A stretch of 64,000 nt of DNA from Streptomyces cinnabarinus (GCF_027270315.1 NZ_CP114413.1:434001-498000); one strand, 5' to 3'. Numbered from the stretch's first letter, positions 53,284 through 62,569 are shown. Notes: generated by a model from the sequence alone, not told the origin. Numbers and translations: made by a program.

Positions 53284-54326
53284 CCCTCACCGAAGGACAG
53301 CGCGCAAGGGCCACCGCACCGCCGCGACGTGTGGACGTGCATCAGCATCTCGTCCCCGCCTTCTACCGCGATCTGCTCGCCAAGGCGGGCATCGCCGAGG
53401 CGGGTGGCCGGGCCCTGCCCGCCTGGAGCCCGGAGACGGCCATCGAGGCGATGGACCTGCTGGGCACCGCAACGGCCCTGCTGTCCGTCTCCACCCCGGG
53501 CACCGCCTTCCTCACCGACCCGGCCGAGGCCGCCGACCTCGCCCGGCGGCTGAACGACCACTGCACCGACCTGGTCGCCGAACACCCGGCCCGTTTCGGC
53601 TACTTCGCCACTCTGCCGATGCCCGACGCGCCCGCCTCCGCAGCAGAGGCCGCCAGAGCCCTGGACACGCTGGGCGCGGACGGGGTCACCCTGCTCGCCA
53701 ACAACCGGGGCACCTATCTCGGCGCCGACGGCCAGGACGAGTTGTGGCGGGCGCTGAACGACCGTGGTGCCGTCGTCTTCGTGCACCCGGCCGAACTCCC
53801 GGCACCCGCCGTGGAGAACATCCCGCCCTTCGCCGCCGACTTCCTCCTCGACACCACCCGGGCCGCCTATCTCCTCGTCCGCAACGGCGTCGTGCGGCGG
53901 TACCCGGACATCCGGTTCATCCTGAGCCACGGCGGCGGCTTCGTCCCGTACGCCTCCCACCGCATGGGCGTCACCATCGCGGCCGACACCGGCCGCAGCC
54001 CGCTGGACGTACTGGACGACTTCCGCACCTTCTACTTCGACACCGCCCTGACCTCCAGCCCGGCCGCGCTCCCCACCCTGCTGGCGTTCGCGCGCCCGGG
54101 GCATGTGCTGTTCGGCTCCGACTGGCCCTTCGCGCCCTCGGCGGCAGGCCAGTACTTCGCCTGCGGCCTGGACGCGGCGGATGCCCCGGCGGTGAACCGC
54201 TCCAACGCCGAGGCCCTCTTCCCCCGCCTCGGCGCAACCCCGGCCCCCACTCCCCCGAGGCGGCTGCGTCACGCCGTGCAACGAGCCGCCGCCCGCCTGG
54301 TCTTCAGACTGGTCCAGCCCTCCTGA
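53280..54326 (+). CDS. Amidohydrolase-family decarboxylase-like enzyme (ACMSD group)
   Basis: A 348-residue TIM-barrel metalloenzyme. HxH metal motif VDVHQHLVP near residue 20, His in VVFVHPAELP near 175, His in LSHGGGFVPY near 220 and Asp in LFGSDWPF near 280 match the ACMSD/gamma-resorcylate decarboxylase group, which removes carboxylates from ring-fission or aromatic acids. The ATG overlaps the TetR stop (ATGA), so it is coexpressed with the regulator. Predicted role: decarboxylation of a substrate or intermediate in the aromatic pathway. Confidence 0.85.
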   Translation: MTLTEGQRARATAPPRRVDVHQHLVPAFYRDLLAKAGIAEAGGRALPAWSPETAIEAMDLLGTATALLSVSTPGTAFLTDPAEAADLARRLNDHCTDLVAEHPARFGYFATLPMPDAPASAAEAARALDTLGADGVTLLANNRGTYLGADGQDELWRALNDRGAVVFVHPAELPAPAVENIPPFAADFLLDTTRAAYLLVRNGVVRRYPDIRFILSHGGGFVPYASHRMGVTIAADTGRSPLDVLDDFRTFYFDTALTSSPAALPTLLAFARPGHVLFGSDWPFAPSAAGQYFACGLDAADAPAVNRSNAEALFPRLGATPAPTPPRRLRHAVQRAAARLVFRLVQPS

Positions 54327-54342
54327 CCGGACCGGCACCCGC

Positions 54343-56190
54343 TCAGCCGTCCCCCGGCTGCCCGCCGACGACCCGGCAGCGCACCGCGAACTCGCCGACT
54401 CTGCGCTCCACTTCGGCGAGGTCCGCGCCGGGGTGCGAGGTCACCGTGGCGCTCACGGTCTCCAGGTCGACCTCGACCTCGGCGAGTCCTGCCAGCGCCT
54501 CGGCGAGGACCCTGCGCGTGGCGTCGGCACGCAGGGGCAGCTTGTACGGCTTGCCGACCGCGGTGACGGGCAGGGCGTCGAGGACGCGGACGGCCTTGGG
54601 CGCGGCGGCGCGCTCCGCGATGTGCGCGGCGGCCCACTCGCGCAGCTCGTCCTCCCCGACCGTGCCGTCGGCCAGCGTCACGTACGCCACCGGCACCTCG
54701 CCCGCCCGCCGGTCCGGCTGACCGACGGCCTGGGCGCCGGTGACCGCGGGATGCGACAGCAGCGCGTCCTCGATCACCCGGGGATCGATGTTGTGGCCGC
54801 CCCGGATGATGAGGTCCTTCGCCCGGCCGGTGAGATGGAGGAAGCCGTCCTCGTCGAGGCAGCCCAGGTCACCGGTGTTCAGCCAGCCGTCGACCACCTT
54901 GCCCTGGGTGCTGATCCGGTGCCCGTCGCCGTCCCGGCCCTCGACATAGCCGGGGAAGACGGTGGGCCCGCTGATGTGCACGACGCCGATCTCACCGGGC
55001 GGTAGCCCGTCGCCGATCCGGATGCGCTGGTACGGCAGCCGCTGCCCGACCGAGCCGGGGCGGGAGATGTCCAGGAAGCCGCGGACGCTGGCGCAGGTCG
55101 CCTCGGTGAGGCCGTATCCCTCCAGCAGCGGTATGCCCGTCGCCTTCTCGAAGGAGGTCCGCACGCCCTCGGGCAGGGCGGAGGCGCCGACCATCGCGCA
55201 GCGCATCGACCCGATGTCCGCGCCGTCGACCGGACAGCCGGCCAGGACGGAGTACACGGTCGGCACGGCGCTCATGGTGGCGATCCGGTAGTGCTCGACG
55301 ATGCGCCAGAACTCCGCGTACAGCGCCACGTCGCGGTAGCCCAACGGGCCCGCCCACACCACCTGCTGGCCCCGGAACAGCGGCGCGAGGAGGGTGACCA
55401 CGAGTGCGTTGACGTGGAACAGCGGCAGTGCGGCGAAAACGACCGACTGTTCGTCCAGCACGGAGTTGGCCGCGATCATCCAGGCGTCGCTGATCTCGTT
55501 GGCGTGCGTGTGCGCGGCGAGTCCGGGCGCGCCCGTCGTGCCGCCGGTGTGGAAGAAGGCGGCGAGGTCGGTGGCGGCGGGGGGCGTGCCGAGGAAGTGG
55601 TCGCGTGGGCAGTCTGCGGCCAGCTCGGCGAGGTAGGTCACATCGGCGACGGGCTCGGCGGCGTCCGACTCGGCGCCCGGGGGGCGCAGGACAAGGACGT
55701 GGTCGACCAGGCCGTCGCGGACCAGCCGGGCCCCGGCCTCGAAGGCCGCGCCGTCCAGTTCGGGCGACGCGGTGATCAGGATCCGGGCACCGGAGCGGCG
55801 GAGGAGTTCGGCGACATGGTCGTGGGAGAGCGCCGGGTTGATGGGGGTGACGATCCCGGCGAGCTGTGCGCCCAGCAGCGCGGTGACGAGCTCGTCGCAG
55901 TTCGGGGAGAGCAGTGCGACGCTGTCGCCCCGGCGGACCCCGAGCCGGTGCAGGGCGTTGGCGACCTGATGCACATCTGCGAGGAGGTCCGCGTGCGTCC
56001 GGGTGCTCGGTGAGCGCCAGGACTGCGCGTCCGGAAGGACGGTGAGCGCGGTCCGCTCGGGCCACTGCTCGGCCGCGCGGCGCAGCAGGTCGTAGGAGGT
56101 GCCGGGCAGTCCGCGTGCGGACAGCGGCGTGGCCTCGATGACGGGCAGGTCGTCGGGGTGGTCGTAGCGCGGCCAGTCGGTGTCGGTCAT
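54343..56190 (-). CDS. AMP-forming acyl-CoA ligase
   Basis: A 615-residue adenylating enzyme. The P-loop reads FHTGGTTGAPGLAAHTH, where the usual Lys (PKG) is replaced by Gly. A-motifs GYGLTEATCA, GWLNTGDLG and DLIIRGGHNI follow, and the C-terminal catalytic Lys is in GKPYKLPLR. It activates a carboxylic acid as acyl-AMP and then acyl-CoA; aromatic or fatty-acid specificity is not certain. It ends a three-gene operon (VOC dioxygenase, FAH enzyme, ligase; each pair overlapping by 4 bases). Confidence 0.87.
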   Translation of the reverse strand: MTDTDWPRYDHPDDLPVIEATPLSARGLPGTSYDLLRRAAEQWPERTALTVLPDAQSWRSPSTRTHADLLADVHQVANALHRLGVRRGDSVALLSPNCDELVTALLGAQLAGIVTPINPALSHDHVAELLRRSGARILITASPELDGAAFEAGARLVRDGLVDHVLVLRPPGAESDAAEPVADVTYLAELAADCPRDHFLGTPPAATDLAAFFHTGGTTGAPGLAAHTHANEISDAWMIAANSVLDEQSVVFAALPLFHVNALVVTLLAPLFRGQQVVWAGPLGYRDVALYAEFWRIVEHYRIATMSAVPTVYSVLAGCPVDGADIGSMRCAMVGASALPEGVRTSFEKATGIPLLEGYGLTEATCASVRGFLDISRPGSVGQRLPYQRIRIGDGLPPGEIGVVHISGPTVFPGYVEGRDGDGHRISTQGKVVDGWLNTGDLGCLDEDGFLHLTGRAKDLIIRGGHNIDPRVIEDALLSHPAVTGAQAVGQPDRRAGEVPVAYVTLADGTVGEDELREWAAAHIAERAAAPKAVRVLDALPVTAVGKPYKLPLRADATRRVLAEALAGLAEVEVDLETVSATVTSHPGADLAEVERRVGEFAVRCRVVGGQPGDG

Positions 56191-57146
56191 GCGAACCTCA
56201 CCTTGTTCTGCTGCTTGCCCAGGTCGATGGCCCCGTCGGGGGTGCGGATGGTCAGCTCCACGACGTCCCCGTCGCGGAGGTACTTGTCGTTTCTGGCCTG
56301 GGAGTTGAAGAACGCCTTCCACTTCATCGCGGGCGGCAGCAGGGCGCCGATGATCTCCACCGGCTTGGGCGGGGCTTTGAGCGCGGTGCCGCCGGGTGTG
56401 CCGGTGAGGATGAGGTCGCCGCTCGACAGGGCCTGGAAGCGGGAGAGTTCCTGGAGTGCCTGGAGCGGGCTGTAGATCATGTCCGTGAGGTCGCTGCTCT
56501 GCCGGATCTCGCCGTTGACCTTGAGGACGAGCCTCAGTTCGGCGAGCCGGTCGAGTTCGTCCGCTTCCAGCAGGACCAGGGCGGGGCCGACCGGAGTGAA
56601 CCCGGGGTAGGACTTGGCCTCGTAGAACTGGGTCTTGGGCAGTTGGACGTCCCGCGCCGAGATGTCGTTGGTGATGACGAGACCGGCGATGTGGTCCTTC
56701 CAGCTGGCGGCGGTCACGGTCGCGCCGACGTCGAGGGGGCGTCCGACGACCAGGCCGAGCTCGATCTCGTAGTCCAGGAAGCGGACATGGCCAGGGCGCA
56801 CGATCTCGTCGAAGGGGCCGCTGATGGAGCCCGAGGTCTTGCGGAAGAAGGTCAGCGGGACCGTCCGCGGGTTCATGCCCGAATCTCGCACATGGGAGAC
56901 GTAGTTGGTCATCTGCGCGACGACCCGGCACGGGGCGGTGACCGGGGAGAGCAGCGGGAGGTCCGCGATCTCGCGGGACGCGGCGGCCGAGTTGGCGGAG
57001 CGGGCCTCGGCCAGCGCCATGTGAACGGTGACCACGTCGTCGAGGAGTTCGGCGGTCGTGGTGGCCGAGGTCTGGACCGGCACGGCGCGGTGCGCGTCGA
57101 GCGCGACCCACCACGCGTCGGAGGTACGGAGGACGGAGATGCTCAT
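56187..57146 (-). CDS. Fumarylacetoacetate hydrolase-family enzyme
   Basis: A 319-residue FAH-fold protein. Metal-binding residues are in DYEIELGLVVGRPL and ITNDISARDVQ; FYEAKSYPGFTPVGPALV and GDLILTGTPGGTA complete the active-site pattern. The family includes 2-hydroxypentadienoate hydratases/isomerases and acylpyruvate hydrolases that process ring-fission products, fitting its operon. The stop overlaps the ligase start and the start overlaps the dioxygenase stop. Confidence 0.9.
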   Translation of the reverse strand: MSISVLRTSDAWWVALDAHRAVPVQTSATTTAELLDDVVTVHMALAEARSANSAAASREIADLPLLSPVTAPCRVVAQMTNYVSHVRDSGMNPRTVPLTFFRKTSGSISGPFDEIVRPGHVRFLDYEIELGLVVGRPLDVGATVTAASWKDHIAGLVITNDISARDVQLPKTQFYEAKSYPGFTPVGPALVLLEADELDRLAELRLVLKVNGEIRQSSDLTDMIYSPLQALQELSRFQALSSGDLILTGTPGGTALKAPPKPVEIIGALLPPAMKWKAFFNSQARNDKYLRDGDVVELTIRTPDGAIDLGKQQNKVRFA

Positions 57147-58270
57147 GAGGAAGCCACTTTCAGCAGGCCGCGCAGGCGTGCGAGGTCGAACTCGTTGTCG
57201 TGTGCCCGGAGGGCGGTGAGGATCGAGCGCAGCTCGGCCAGCGACTCCCGGCCTGGGGCGATGCCCAGGAAGTCCCTGGTGGCCGGCGGGCCCCACTGTG
57301 CGAGACCGGTCGCGGTCATGGGCGCCCAGCCGGGCTCCAGGGTGCAGTCGAACCGGTCGCCGTCGGTGAAGTGCTCGACCAGGAAGCCGTCGGGGTCACG
57401 CCAGTAGTCGAAGATCTGGCTGCCCTGGATGTGCCGGCCGATCCCCCAGGAGCGCCGGTATCCCGCCCTGCGCAGGTGTTCCCCGCCCGCGGCGAGCGCG
57501 TCGAGGTCGGTCACCTCGTACGCCGAGTGCACATACCGGTTGGAGGGGCCCAGGGTGAGCGCCAGGGTGTGGTGGTCGGTGAGCGTGCCGCCACGGTCGC
57601 AGCGGATGAAGCTCATGGTGGGACCCCGCTCGCGCTGGCCCTCGTAATAGAGGAAGTCGCTGACGATCAGGCCGAGTTGGTCCAGGTACCAGTCGAGGGT
57701 GCGCCGGTAGGTGGTGGACTGGAGAACCACGTGCCCGAGGCGCCGTACGCCGGCCGGTTCCCGGGGCGGTCGCTGGGTGGCGTTGGCGCGGTCGAGGCCG
57801 TCGCCGAGGTTGAGGCGCAGCGGCCGCTGTCCGGGCAGCGCGGGCAGGTCGTCGGCGTCGGCGACGACCCGGACCCGCAGTCCGCCGGGGTCGAGCAGGT
57901 CCACGACGGACCCGCCGAGGGTCGGGGGCAGTGCGCGCACCCGAGTGCCGGTGGCGTCGGCCAGCCGGAGCAGGTCGCGGGTCTCGGCGGCGCGGAAGGC
58001 CGGGCCGAGGAAGCGGGCGGCGCTCCCCTTGCGGACGATCACGCAGGGCGTGCCCGCCAGGGTTCCCCGCAGGTGCAGTTCCCGGGCGTCCCGGTGGGAC
58101 GTCACGAAGCCGAAGGCCCGCGCGAAGGACTCGGCGCGGTCCAGATCGGGCTTCACGAACTCCAGCCACGCGATGTCGTGGACCTTGATCACCGGGTTCG
58201 CGGCCCGGCCGGGATGCTCCCCGGGCCGGGCGCCCTGCTCGGAGTGCAGGTCGTTGTGTGTGCCGGACAC
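57143..58270 (-). CDS. Second extradiol dioxygenase (VOC type)
   Basis: A 375-residue two-domain enzyme with candidate Fe ligands His in RLGHVVLQS, His in DHHTLALTLG and Glu in DGFLVEHFTDGD, and the active-site Tyr-rich segment QIFDYWRDPDG. The GTG start was chosen because AGGAGG is 8 bases upstream; an ATG 6 bases earlier sits too close to that site. It opens the operon with FAH and ligase, divergent from a TetR gene. Two dioxygenases in one region suggest two ring-fission substrates. Confidence 0.85.
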   Translation of the reverse strand: MSGTHNDLHSEQGARPGEHPGRAANPVIKVHDIAWLEFVKPDLDRAESFARAFGFVTSHRDARELHLRGTLAGTPCVIVRKGSAARFLGPAFRAAETRDLLRLADATGTRVRALPPTLGGSVVDLLDPGGLRVRVVADADDLPALPGQRPLRLNLGDGLDRANATQRPPREPAGVRRLGHVVLQSTTYRRTLDWYLDQLGLIVSDFLYYEGQRERGPTMSFIRCDRGGTLTDHHTLALTLGPSNRYVHSAYEVTDLDALAAGGEHLRRAGYRRSWGIGRHIQGSQIFDYWRDPDGFLVEHFTDGDRFDCTLEPGWAPMTATGLAQWGPPATRDFLGIAPGRESLAELRSILTALRAHDNEFDLARLRGLLKVASS

Positions 58271-58282
58271 GGCCATCACCTC

Positions 58283-58341
58283 CTGAAGGAATATTCAGTC
58301 TCGAAGATGAGTTCAGTCAAGAGAACTGAAGAAATCTTCAG
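58283..58341. promoter_or_regulatory. Cluster of three inverted repeats between dioxygenase operon and tetR
   Basis: CTGAA-N6-TTCAG (58283-58298, around the palindrome GAATATTC), TTCAGT-N7-ACTGAA (58312-58330) and CTGAAG-AAAT-CTTCAG (58326-58341) share the half-site CTGAA. The first lies directly at the dioxygenase ribosome site, the others upstream of the TetR gene: a likely operator for the TetR at 58401. Confidence 0.7.
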
Positions 58342-58400
58342 GAAACCTGGAGAGGCGGCTAGAGTGCGGATGACCAGGTACGGGTGGGACGGAGAGTGCG

Positions 58401-59069
58401 ATGGCCGAGAGCACGGCGGCTGAGAAGGCCGCGCCGCGGCGGACGGACCGGCGCAAGGCGCGGACCCGCAGCGCGCTGGTGTACGCGGCGCAGCGGCTGC
58501 TGGCCGAGGGCCGCACCGACGTCCCCATCCAGGAGATCACCGAGCTGGCAGACATCGGCGTCGGCTCGTTCTACAACCACTTCGACAGCAAGGACGAGCT
58601 GTTCCGCGTCGCCGTGGAGGAGGCACTGGAGTGGTGGGGCACACTCATGGACCGGCTCACCGCTGGCCTGGAGGACCCCGCGGTCGCCTACGCCCAGAGC
58701 TTCCGGATGACCGGCCGCCTGCACCGCCGCCACCCCGAGCTGAGCAGGCTCCTCCTGCGCCAGGGGCTCGAACTCGTCCGCTACGACCGCGGTCTGGCGC
58801 CCCGCGCCCTGCAGGACATCAGGGCCGCGGTGGACGCGGGCCGGTTCGAGGTGGAGGACATGGATCTGGCGCTGGCGGTGACGGCGGGCGCCGTGCTGTC
58901 CCTGGGCGCGCTGCTGCACGAACAGCCCGAGCGGGACGCGGCGACCTCCGCAGACCTGGTCGCCCGGGGTCTGCTGCGGCAGTTCGGCATCCCGCCCGAG
59001 GAGGCCGAGCGGATCTGCTCGCTTGAGCTGCCGGACCTGGACCTCGCGGAGCCCTTCGAGAGGGCTTAG
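58401..59069 (+). CDS. TetR-family regulator of the dioxygenase/FAH/ligase operon
   Basis: A 222-residue TetR protein. HTH is RSALVYAAQRLLAEGRTDV and ITELADIGVGSFYNHFDSKD. The ligand domain spans about 75-215. It is unrelated in sequence to the other two TetR proteins here. Divergent from the dioxygenase operon; the CTGAA-type inverted repeats between them are the probable binding sites. Confidence 0.9.
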   Translation: MAESTAAEKAAPRRTDRRKARTRSALVYAAQRLLAEGRTDVPIQEITELADIGVGSFYNHFDSKDELFRVAVEEALEWWGTLMDRLTAGLEDPAVAYAQSFRMTGRLHRRHPELSRLLLRQGLELVRYDRGLAPRALQDIRAAVDAGRFEVEDMDLALAVTAGAVLSLGALLHEQPERDAATSADLVARGLLRQFGIPPEEAERICSLELPDLDLAEPFERA

Positions 59070-59111
59070 GGCGACTGCCGTGAAGGCCTGGAGCGACTGC
59101 TGTAGGGGGCG

Positions 59112-59124
59112 CTCCAATTAGAGT
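59112..59124. promoter_or_regulatory. Operator-like element upstream of the second copy tetR
   Basis: CTCCAATTAGAGT is a partly symmetric core related to ACTCCAATTGGAAT of the 52577 palindrome. The flank CTGTAG, at the same distance to its left, is also shared. Outer arms have decayed. Confidence 0.55.
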
Positions 59125-59159
59125 GGGATCTTCAGTGCCCGTACGAGCTGGAGACACCC

Positions 59160-59804
59160 ATGACGCAGGCCCCGCGCAGGAAGCGCGCGAACGGGGTGGA
59201 GTCGCGGCAGCGGATCCTCGACGCCACCGTGGAGATCGCCGGGGAACGCGGCTACGACGGCACCTCCATCGCGGCCGTCAGCGCCAAGTGCGGACTGCCC
59301 GCCAGCTCGATCTACTGGCACTTCAAGGACAAGGACGACCTCATCGCCGCGGTCATCGAGCGCAGCTTCGAGACCTGGCTGACGGCGGTGGAACTGCCGG
59401 GCGAGGGCGCGGGGGCGCCGCTGGAGCGGATGACCGCGATGGCCGCCAACATCGCCAAGTCCCTCGTGGACGCGCCCGACTTCCTCCGCCTCGGCCTCAT
59501 GCTCGCCCTCGAACGACGCCCCACCGAACCACGCGGCAGAACCGTCTTCCTCCAGGTCCGGGACATCTCCCGCCGACGGATCGCGGAACTGCTCCAGGGC
59601 CTCTTCCCCGACCTGGACGCACCGGATCTCGCCACCCTCACCACGTACACCGTCGCCGGCGCCGACGGACTGTTCGTCCAGCGGGAGGTCGCCGGCGACG
59701 ACGTGGACCTGGTCGCGCTGTTCGAGATGCACGCGCGGATGGTGTACGAGGCCGCGGCCCGGCTCAGCCGAGCGGCTTCTCCAGCAGCGCCTTGCGGTGA
59801 CTGA
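59160..59804 (+). CDS. TetR-family regulator (copy 2, duplicate of the 52651 gene)
   Basis: A 214-residue protein that shares residues from [12 protein letters not shown] through [12 protein letters not shown] exactly with copy 1, and [19 protein letters not shown] further on. The C-terminal half is similar but not identical. Its DNA-binding helices are the same, so both should recognise the same core operator, while ligand sensing may differ. The 3' end overlaps the convergent aldehyde dehydrogenase by 41 bases. Confidence 0.92.
   Translation: MTQAPRRKRANGVESRQRILDATVEIAGERGYDGTSIAAVSAKCGLPASSIYWHFKDKDDLIAAVIERSFETWLTAVELPGEGAGAPLERMTAMAANIAKSLVDAPDFLRLGLMLALERRPTEPRGRTVFLQVRDISRRRIAELLQGLFPDLDAPDLATLTTYTVAGADGLFVQREVAGDDVDLVALFEMHARMVYEAAARLSRAASPAAPCGD
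59187..59386 (+). repeat. 200-bp DNA segment identical to 52684-52883
   Basis: Second copy of the duplicated segment, in the TetR gene at 59160. Identity at synonymous sites as well shows recent duplication or gene conversion. Confidence 0.95.
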
Positions 59805-61071
59805 ACGTCTCGATGGAATAGCGGCCGTGGTAGTTGCCCATGCCGCTCTCCCCCACTCCGCCGAACGGCAGGTCGGAGACGGTGAGATGGGCGAGCGGAA
59901 GCCCGTAGCCCAGGCCGCCCGAGGACGTCTCGGCGGCGATGCGGGCCCTCGTGTCGTCCGACTCGGAGAAGACGTACAGCGCGAGGGGCTTGTCACGGTC
60001 GTTGATGAAGTCGATCGCCTCGTCCAGGCCGGGGACGGTGACGATCGGCAGGATCGGGCCGAAGATCTCCTCGCGCATGACCGGCGAGGACGGGTCGACA
60101 TCGGCCAGCACGGTCGGCGCGAGGTACTTCGACGCACGGTCGCTCTCGCCGCCAACGACCGCGCGCCCCGAGTCGAGCAGCCCGGTCAGCCGGTCGAAGT
60201 GGCGCTCGTCGACGATCCGGCCGTACTCGGGCGAGGCCGCTGGGTCGGTGCCGTACAGCGACTCCACCGCGCGGACGAACTCCGTCTCCAGCGCAGCGGC
60301 GGTGCCGGGGTCGGTCAGGACGTAGTCGGGGGCCACGCAGGTCTGTCCGGCGTTGAGGAACTTGCCCGCGGCCAGGCGGTCGGCGACCACCTTGAGGTCG
60401 GCGTCGCGGTCGACGAACGCCGGTGACTTGCCGCCGAGTTCGAGGGTGACCGGGGTCAGGTGCTCGGCGGCGGCGCGCATCACGATCCGGCCGACCGTGC
60501 CGTTGCCGGTGTAGAAGATGTGGTCGAACCGCTCGGCCAGCAGGGCGGTGGTCTCCGGGACACCGCCCTCGACGACCGCCACCGCCTCCGGGTCCAGATA
60601 CGTCCGCAGCAGCCGGGCCAGCACCGCCGAGGTGGCCGGGGCCAGTTCGCTGGGCTTGGCGAGGACCGCGTTGCCCGCGGCGAGGGCGCCGACGACCGGG
60701 GTCAGCAGGAGCTGGGCGGGATAGTTCCAGGGAGCGATGACGAGGACGACGCCCAGCGGGTCGTACTGCGTCCAGGCGCGCGCGTCGGTGCCGAGGTGGG
60801 CCGGGACGGGGGCGGGTTCGGGACGCAGCCAGTCGTCGAGGTGGTCGAGGGTGTGGTCGATCTCGCGGACGGTGAACCCGATCTCGGTGCGCTGGGCCTC
60901 CGTGGCGCTCTTGCCCAGGTCGGCGTGGAGGGCGGCGGCCAGCTCGGGGGCGTTCTCGGTGAGCATCGCGCGCAGCCGGCGCAGTTGCGCGACGCGCCAC
61001 TCGACGGGCTTGGTGCGGCCGGAACGGAAGGCGGCGCGCAGTCGCGCCACGGTGTCGGCGGAGTGGTTCAC
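59764..61071 (-). CDS. Aldehyde dehydrogenase
   Basis: A 435-residue NAD(P)-dependent aldehyde dehydrogenase of the shorter (class 3-like) type. N-terminal [20 protein letters not shown] is the cofactor-binding segment, [13 protein letters not shown] carries the general-base Glu and [13 protein letters not shown] the catalytic Cys. The GTG start lies 5 bases after GAGG. It oxidises aldehydes to acids, perhaps those released by sulfonate or ring-cleavage enzymes nearby; this link is inference. Separate transcription unit with its own upstream inverted-repeat region. Confidence 0.92.
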   Translation of the reverse strand: MNHSADTVARLRAAFRSGRTKPVEWRVAQLRRLRAMLTENAPELAAALHADLGKSATEAQRTEIGFTVREIDHTLDHLDDWLRPEPAPVPAHLGTDARAWTQYDPLGVVLVIAPWNYPAQLLLTPVVGALAAGNAVLAKPSELAPATSAVLARLLRTYLDPEAVAVVEGGVPETTALLAERFDHIFYTGNGTVGRIVMRAAAEHLTPVTLELGGKSPAFVDRDADLKVVADRLAAGKFLNAGQTCVAPDYVLTDPGTAAALETEFVRAVESLYGTDPAASPEYGRIVDERHFDRLTGLLDSGRAVVGGESDRASKYLAPTVLADVDPSSPVMREEIFGPILPIVTVPGLDEAIDFINDRDKPLALYVFSESDDTRARIAAETSSGGLGYGLPLAHLTVSDLPFGGVGESGMGNYHGRYSIETFSHRKALLEKPLG

Positions 61072-61166
61072 GGTGCCTCGCTGGTGAGTACGGTTTCGAT
61101 GTTTCGGTGTATAAGCCAACCATCCGGCGGAGGGATCCATTCCCTGCCCGCCACCCACCCCTCTGA

Positions 61167-61204
61167 CCTCTACACATAAGGGCTGAATAAGTGCAGAATG
61201 TAGA
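61167..61204. promoter_or_regulatory. Interrupted inverted repeat between aldehyde dehydrogenase and SPW genes
   Basis: CTCTACA and TGTAGAG are 24 bases apart in an AT-richer stretch of the divergent 198-base gap. The interior includes CATAAGGGCTGAATAAG. It could be an operator or promoter element for either gene. Confidence 0.35.
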
Positions 61205-61269
61205 GAAGCGGCGCTTATCCGCATACCGCACCAGACGCGGTCAGGCCTGCTAGTCAAAGGAGACGAGTC

Positions 61270-61710
61270 ATGGCCAACGTCTCGCCCACCAGAGGTGACA
61301 TAACGAGCCACCCGGATGCCATGGAAATGCGGGAACGGTACGCCCGCATGCTCGGCGGTCGTGATGTGGCGCTCGTGGACGGACCGGTGTTCCTGCTCGG
61401 TCTGTACTGCGCCGTGTCCCCGTGGATCGTCCACTACACGACCAGCCAGCCGGACCTCGTACCGCACAACCTGGTCATCGGGATCGCGATCGCCCTGCTC
61501 GCCCTGGGGTTCACCCGGGCTCCCGAGCGCATGTACGGCCTGAGCTGGGCCATGTGCGCGCTGGGTGCGTGGATGATCGTCTCGCCGTGGATCGTCGGCG
61601 ACAGCCCGGACGCGGGCGTCGTGTGGAACAACGTCATCATCGGCGCCCTCGCCGTGCTGCTCGGCCTGATGTGCGCCGGTACGGCGGCGAAGAGCGCCCC
61701 GAAGGCATGA
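61270..61710 (+). CDS. SPW-repeat membrane protein
   Basis: A 146-residue protein with four transmembrane helices arranged as two copies of the SPW repeat: [13 protein letters not shown] and [13 protein letters not shown]. The SPW family is small membrane proteins of actinobacteria and others with unknown function. AAGGAG precedes the ATG. A strong hairpin follows the gene. Confidence 0.88.
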   Translation: MANVSPTRGDITSHPDAMEMRERYARMLGGRDVALVDGPVFLLGLYCAVSPWIVHYTTSQPDLVPHNLVIGIAIALLALGFTRAPERMYGLSWAMCALGAWMIVSPWIVGDSPDAGVVWNNVIIGALAVLLGLMCAGTAAKSAPKA

Positions 61711-61750
61711 GAGCGACGAAGTGATCGGTAACTAGAGACAGAAGGAGGAC

Positions 61751-61788
61751 GCGTCGGCCGGTCCGGGCACCCGTGGGCCGGCCGACGC
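61751..61788. terminator. Strong bidirectional hairpin terminator
   Basis: A perfect 11-bp stem, GCGTCGGCCGG with CCGGCCGACGC, has a 16-base loop. It sits between the convergent SPW and ArsR-type genes. Confidence 0.75.
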
Positions 61789-61801
61789 CACATGTCCCCG
61801 G

Positions 61802-62569
61802 TCAGGCCCCCGGCACCAGCCACGGCTCCTGCGAGAGCGTACGGCCGGTCTCCAGCAGGGACTTGAGGTTGGACATCACGGCCGGCCAGCCCTGCGAGAC
61901 ATCGGCGAGGTCGCGCTCGCTCGGCAGGTCCTCATGGGTGACGGTCAGTCGCACGATGCCGCCGTGCGGCTGGATGTCGAAGGTGACCCGGGAGTGCGTG
62001 TCGGTCCGGTCCTCCTGGCCGGGCTCGGCCCAGGTGGTGACGAGCCGGGTCGGGCGCTCGCTCACCACCACGGTGCCGACGACATCGGCGATGCCGGAGC
62101 CGTCGGTGCGGACATGCTCCCAACGGGAGCCCCGCTCCCAGTCGGAGACGTTGCTGTGACCCCAGTAGGCGGCGGTGAGGTCGGCGTCGGTGAGCGCGTC
62201 CCAGACCTTCTCGGGGGTGCTCTCGATGTAGGTGACGTAGACGTAGGTGGGCTTGTCGGTCATGGCTTCCTCGGCTTGTCGCTTCACGGCGCCGAGCACC
62301 CGCAGGCGCGGGCGCTCGAACTTGTCGATCCACCGCTCCTGGATCTCGTGGAGCGGGACCGGGTTGAGGTAGTGCAGCTTTTCCCTCCCCCGCCGCACAG
62401 TGCTGATCAGCCGGGCCGCCTCCAGCACGGCGAGATGCTGGGTCACCGCCTGCCGCGTCATCGCGATGCGCGCGCACAGCTCACCGAGCGTCTGGCCGTT
62501 CTCCTCGTGCAGCCGGTCCAACAGCCGCCTGCGCGTGTCGTCGGCCAGGGCCCTGAAGACCTGGTCCAT
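61802..62569 (-). CDS. ArsR-type winged-helix fused to AHSA1/SRPBCC domain
   Basis: A 255-residue fusion. Residues 1-85 are an ArsR-like winged helix (DQVFRALADDTRRRLLDRLH; TRQAVTQHLAVLEAARLIS). Residues 105-250 are an AHSA1 (START-like) domain (YVTYIESTPEKVWDALTDAD). ArsR genes usually sit beside AHSA1 genes; fused forms are known and suggest ligand sensing by the hydrophobic pocket. No metal-binding Cys motif is present. The next gene upstream on the same strand is an epimerase, 83 bases away. Confidence 0.87.
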   Translation of the reverse strand: MDQVFRALADDTRRRLLDRLHEENGQTLGELCARIAMTRQAVTQHLAVLEAARLISTVRRGREKLHYLNPVPLHEIQERWIDKFERPRLRVLGAVKRQAEEAMTDKPTYVYVTYIESTPEKVWDALTDADLTAAYWGHSNVSDWERGSRWEHVRTDGSGIADVVGTVVVSERPTRLVTTWAEPGQEDRTDTHSRVTFDIQPHGGIVRLTVTHEDLPSERDLADVSQGWPAVMSNLKSLLETGRTLSQEPWLVPGA

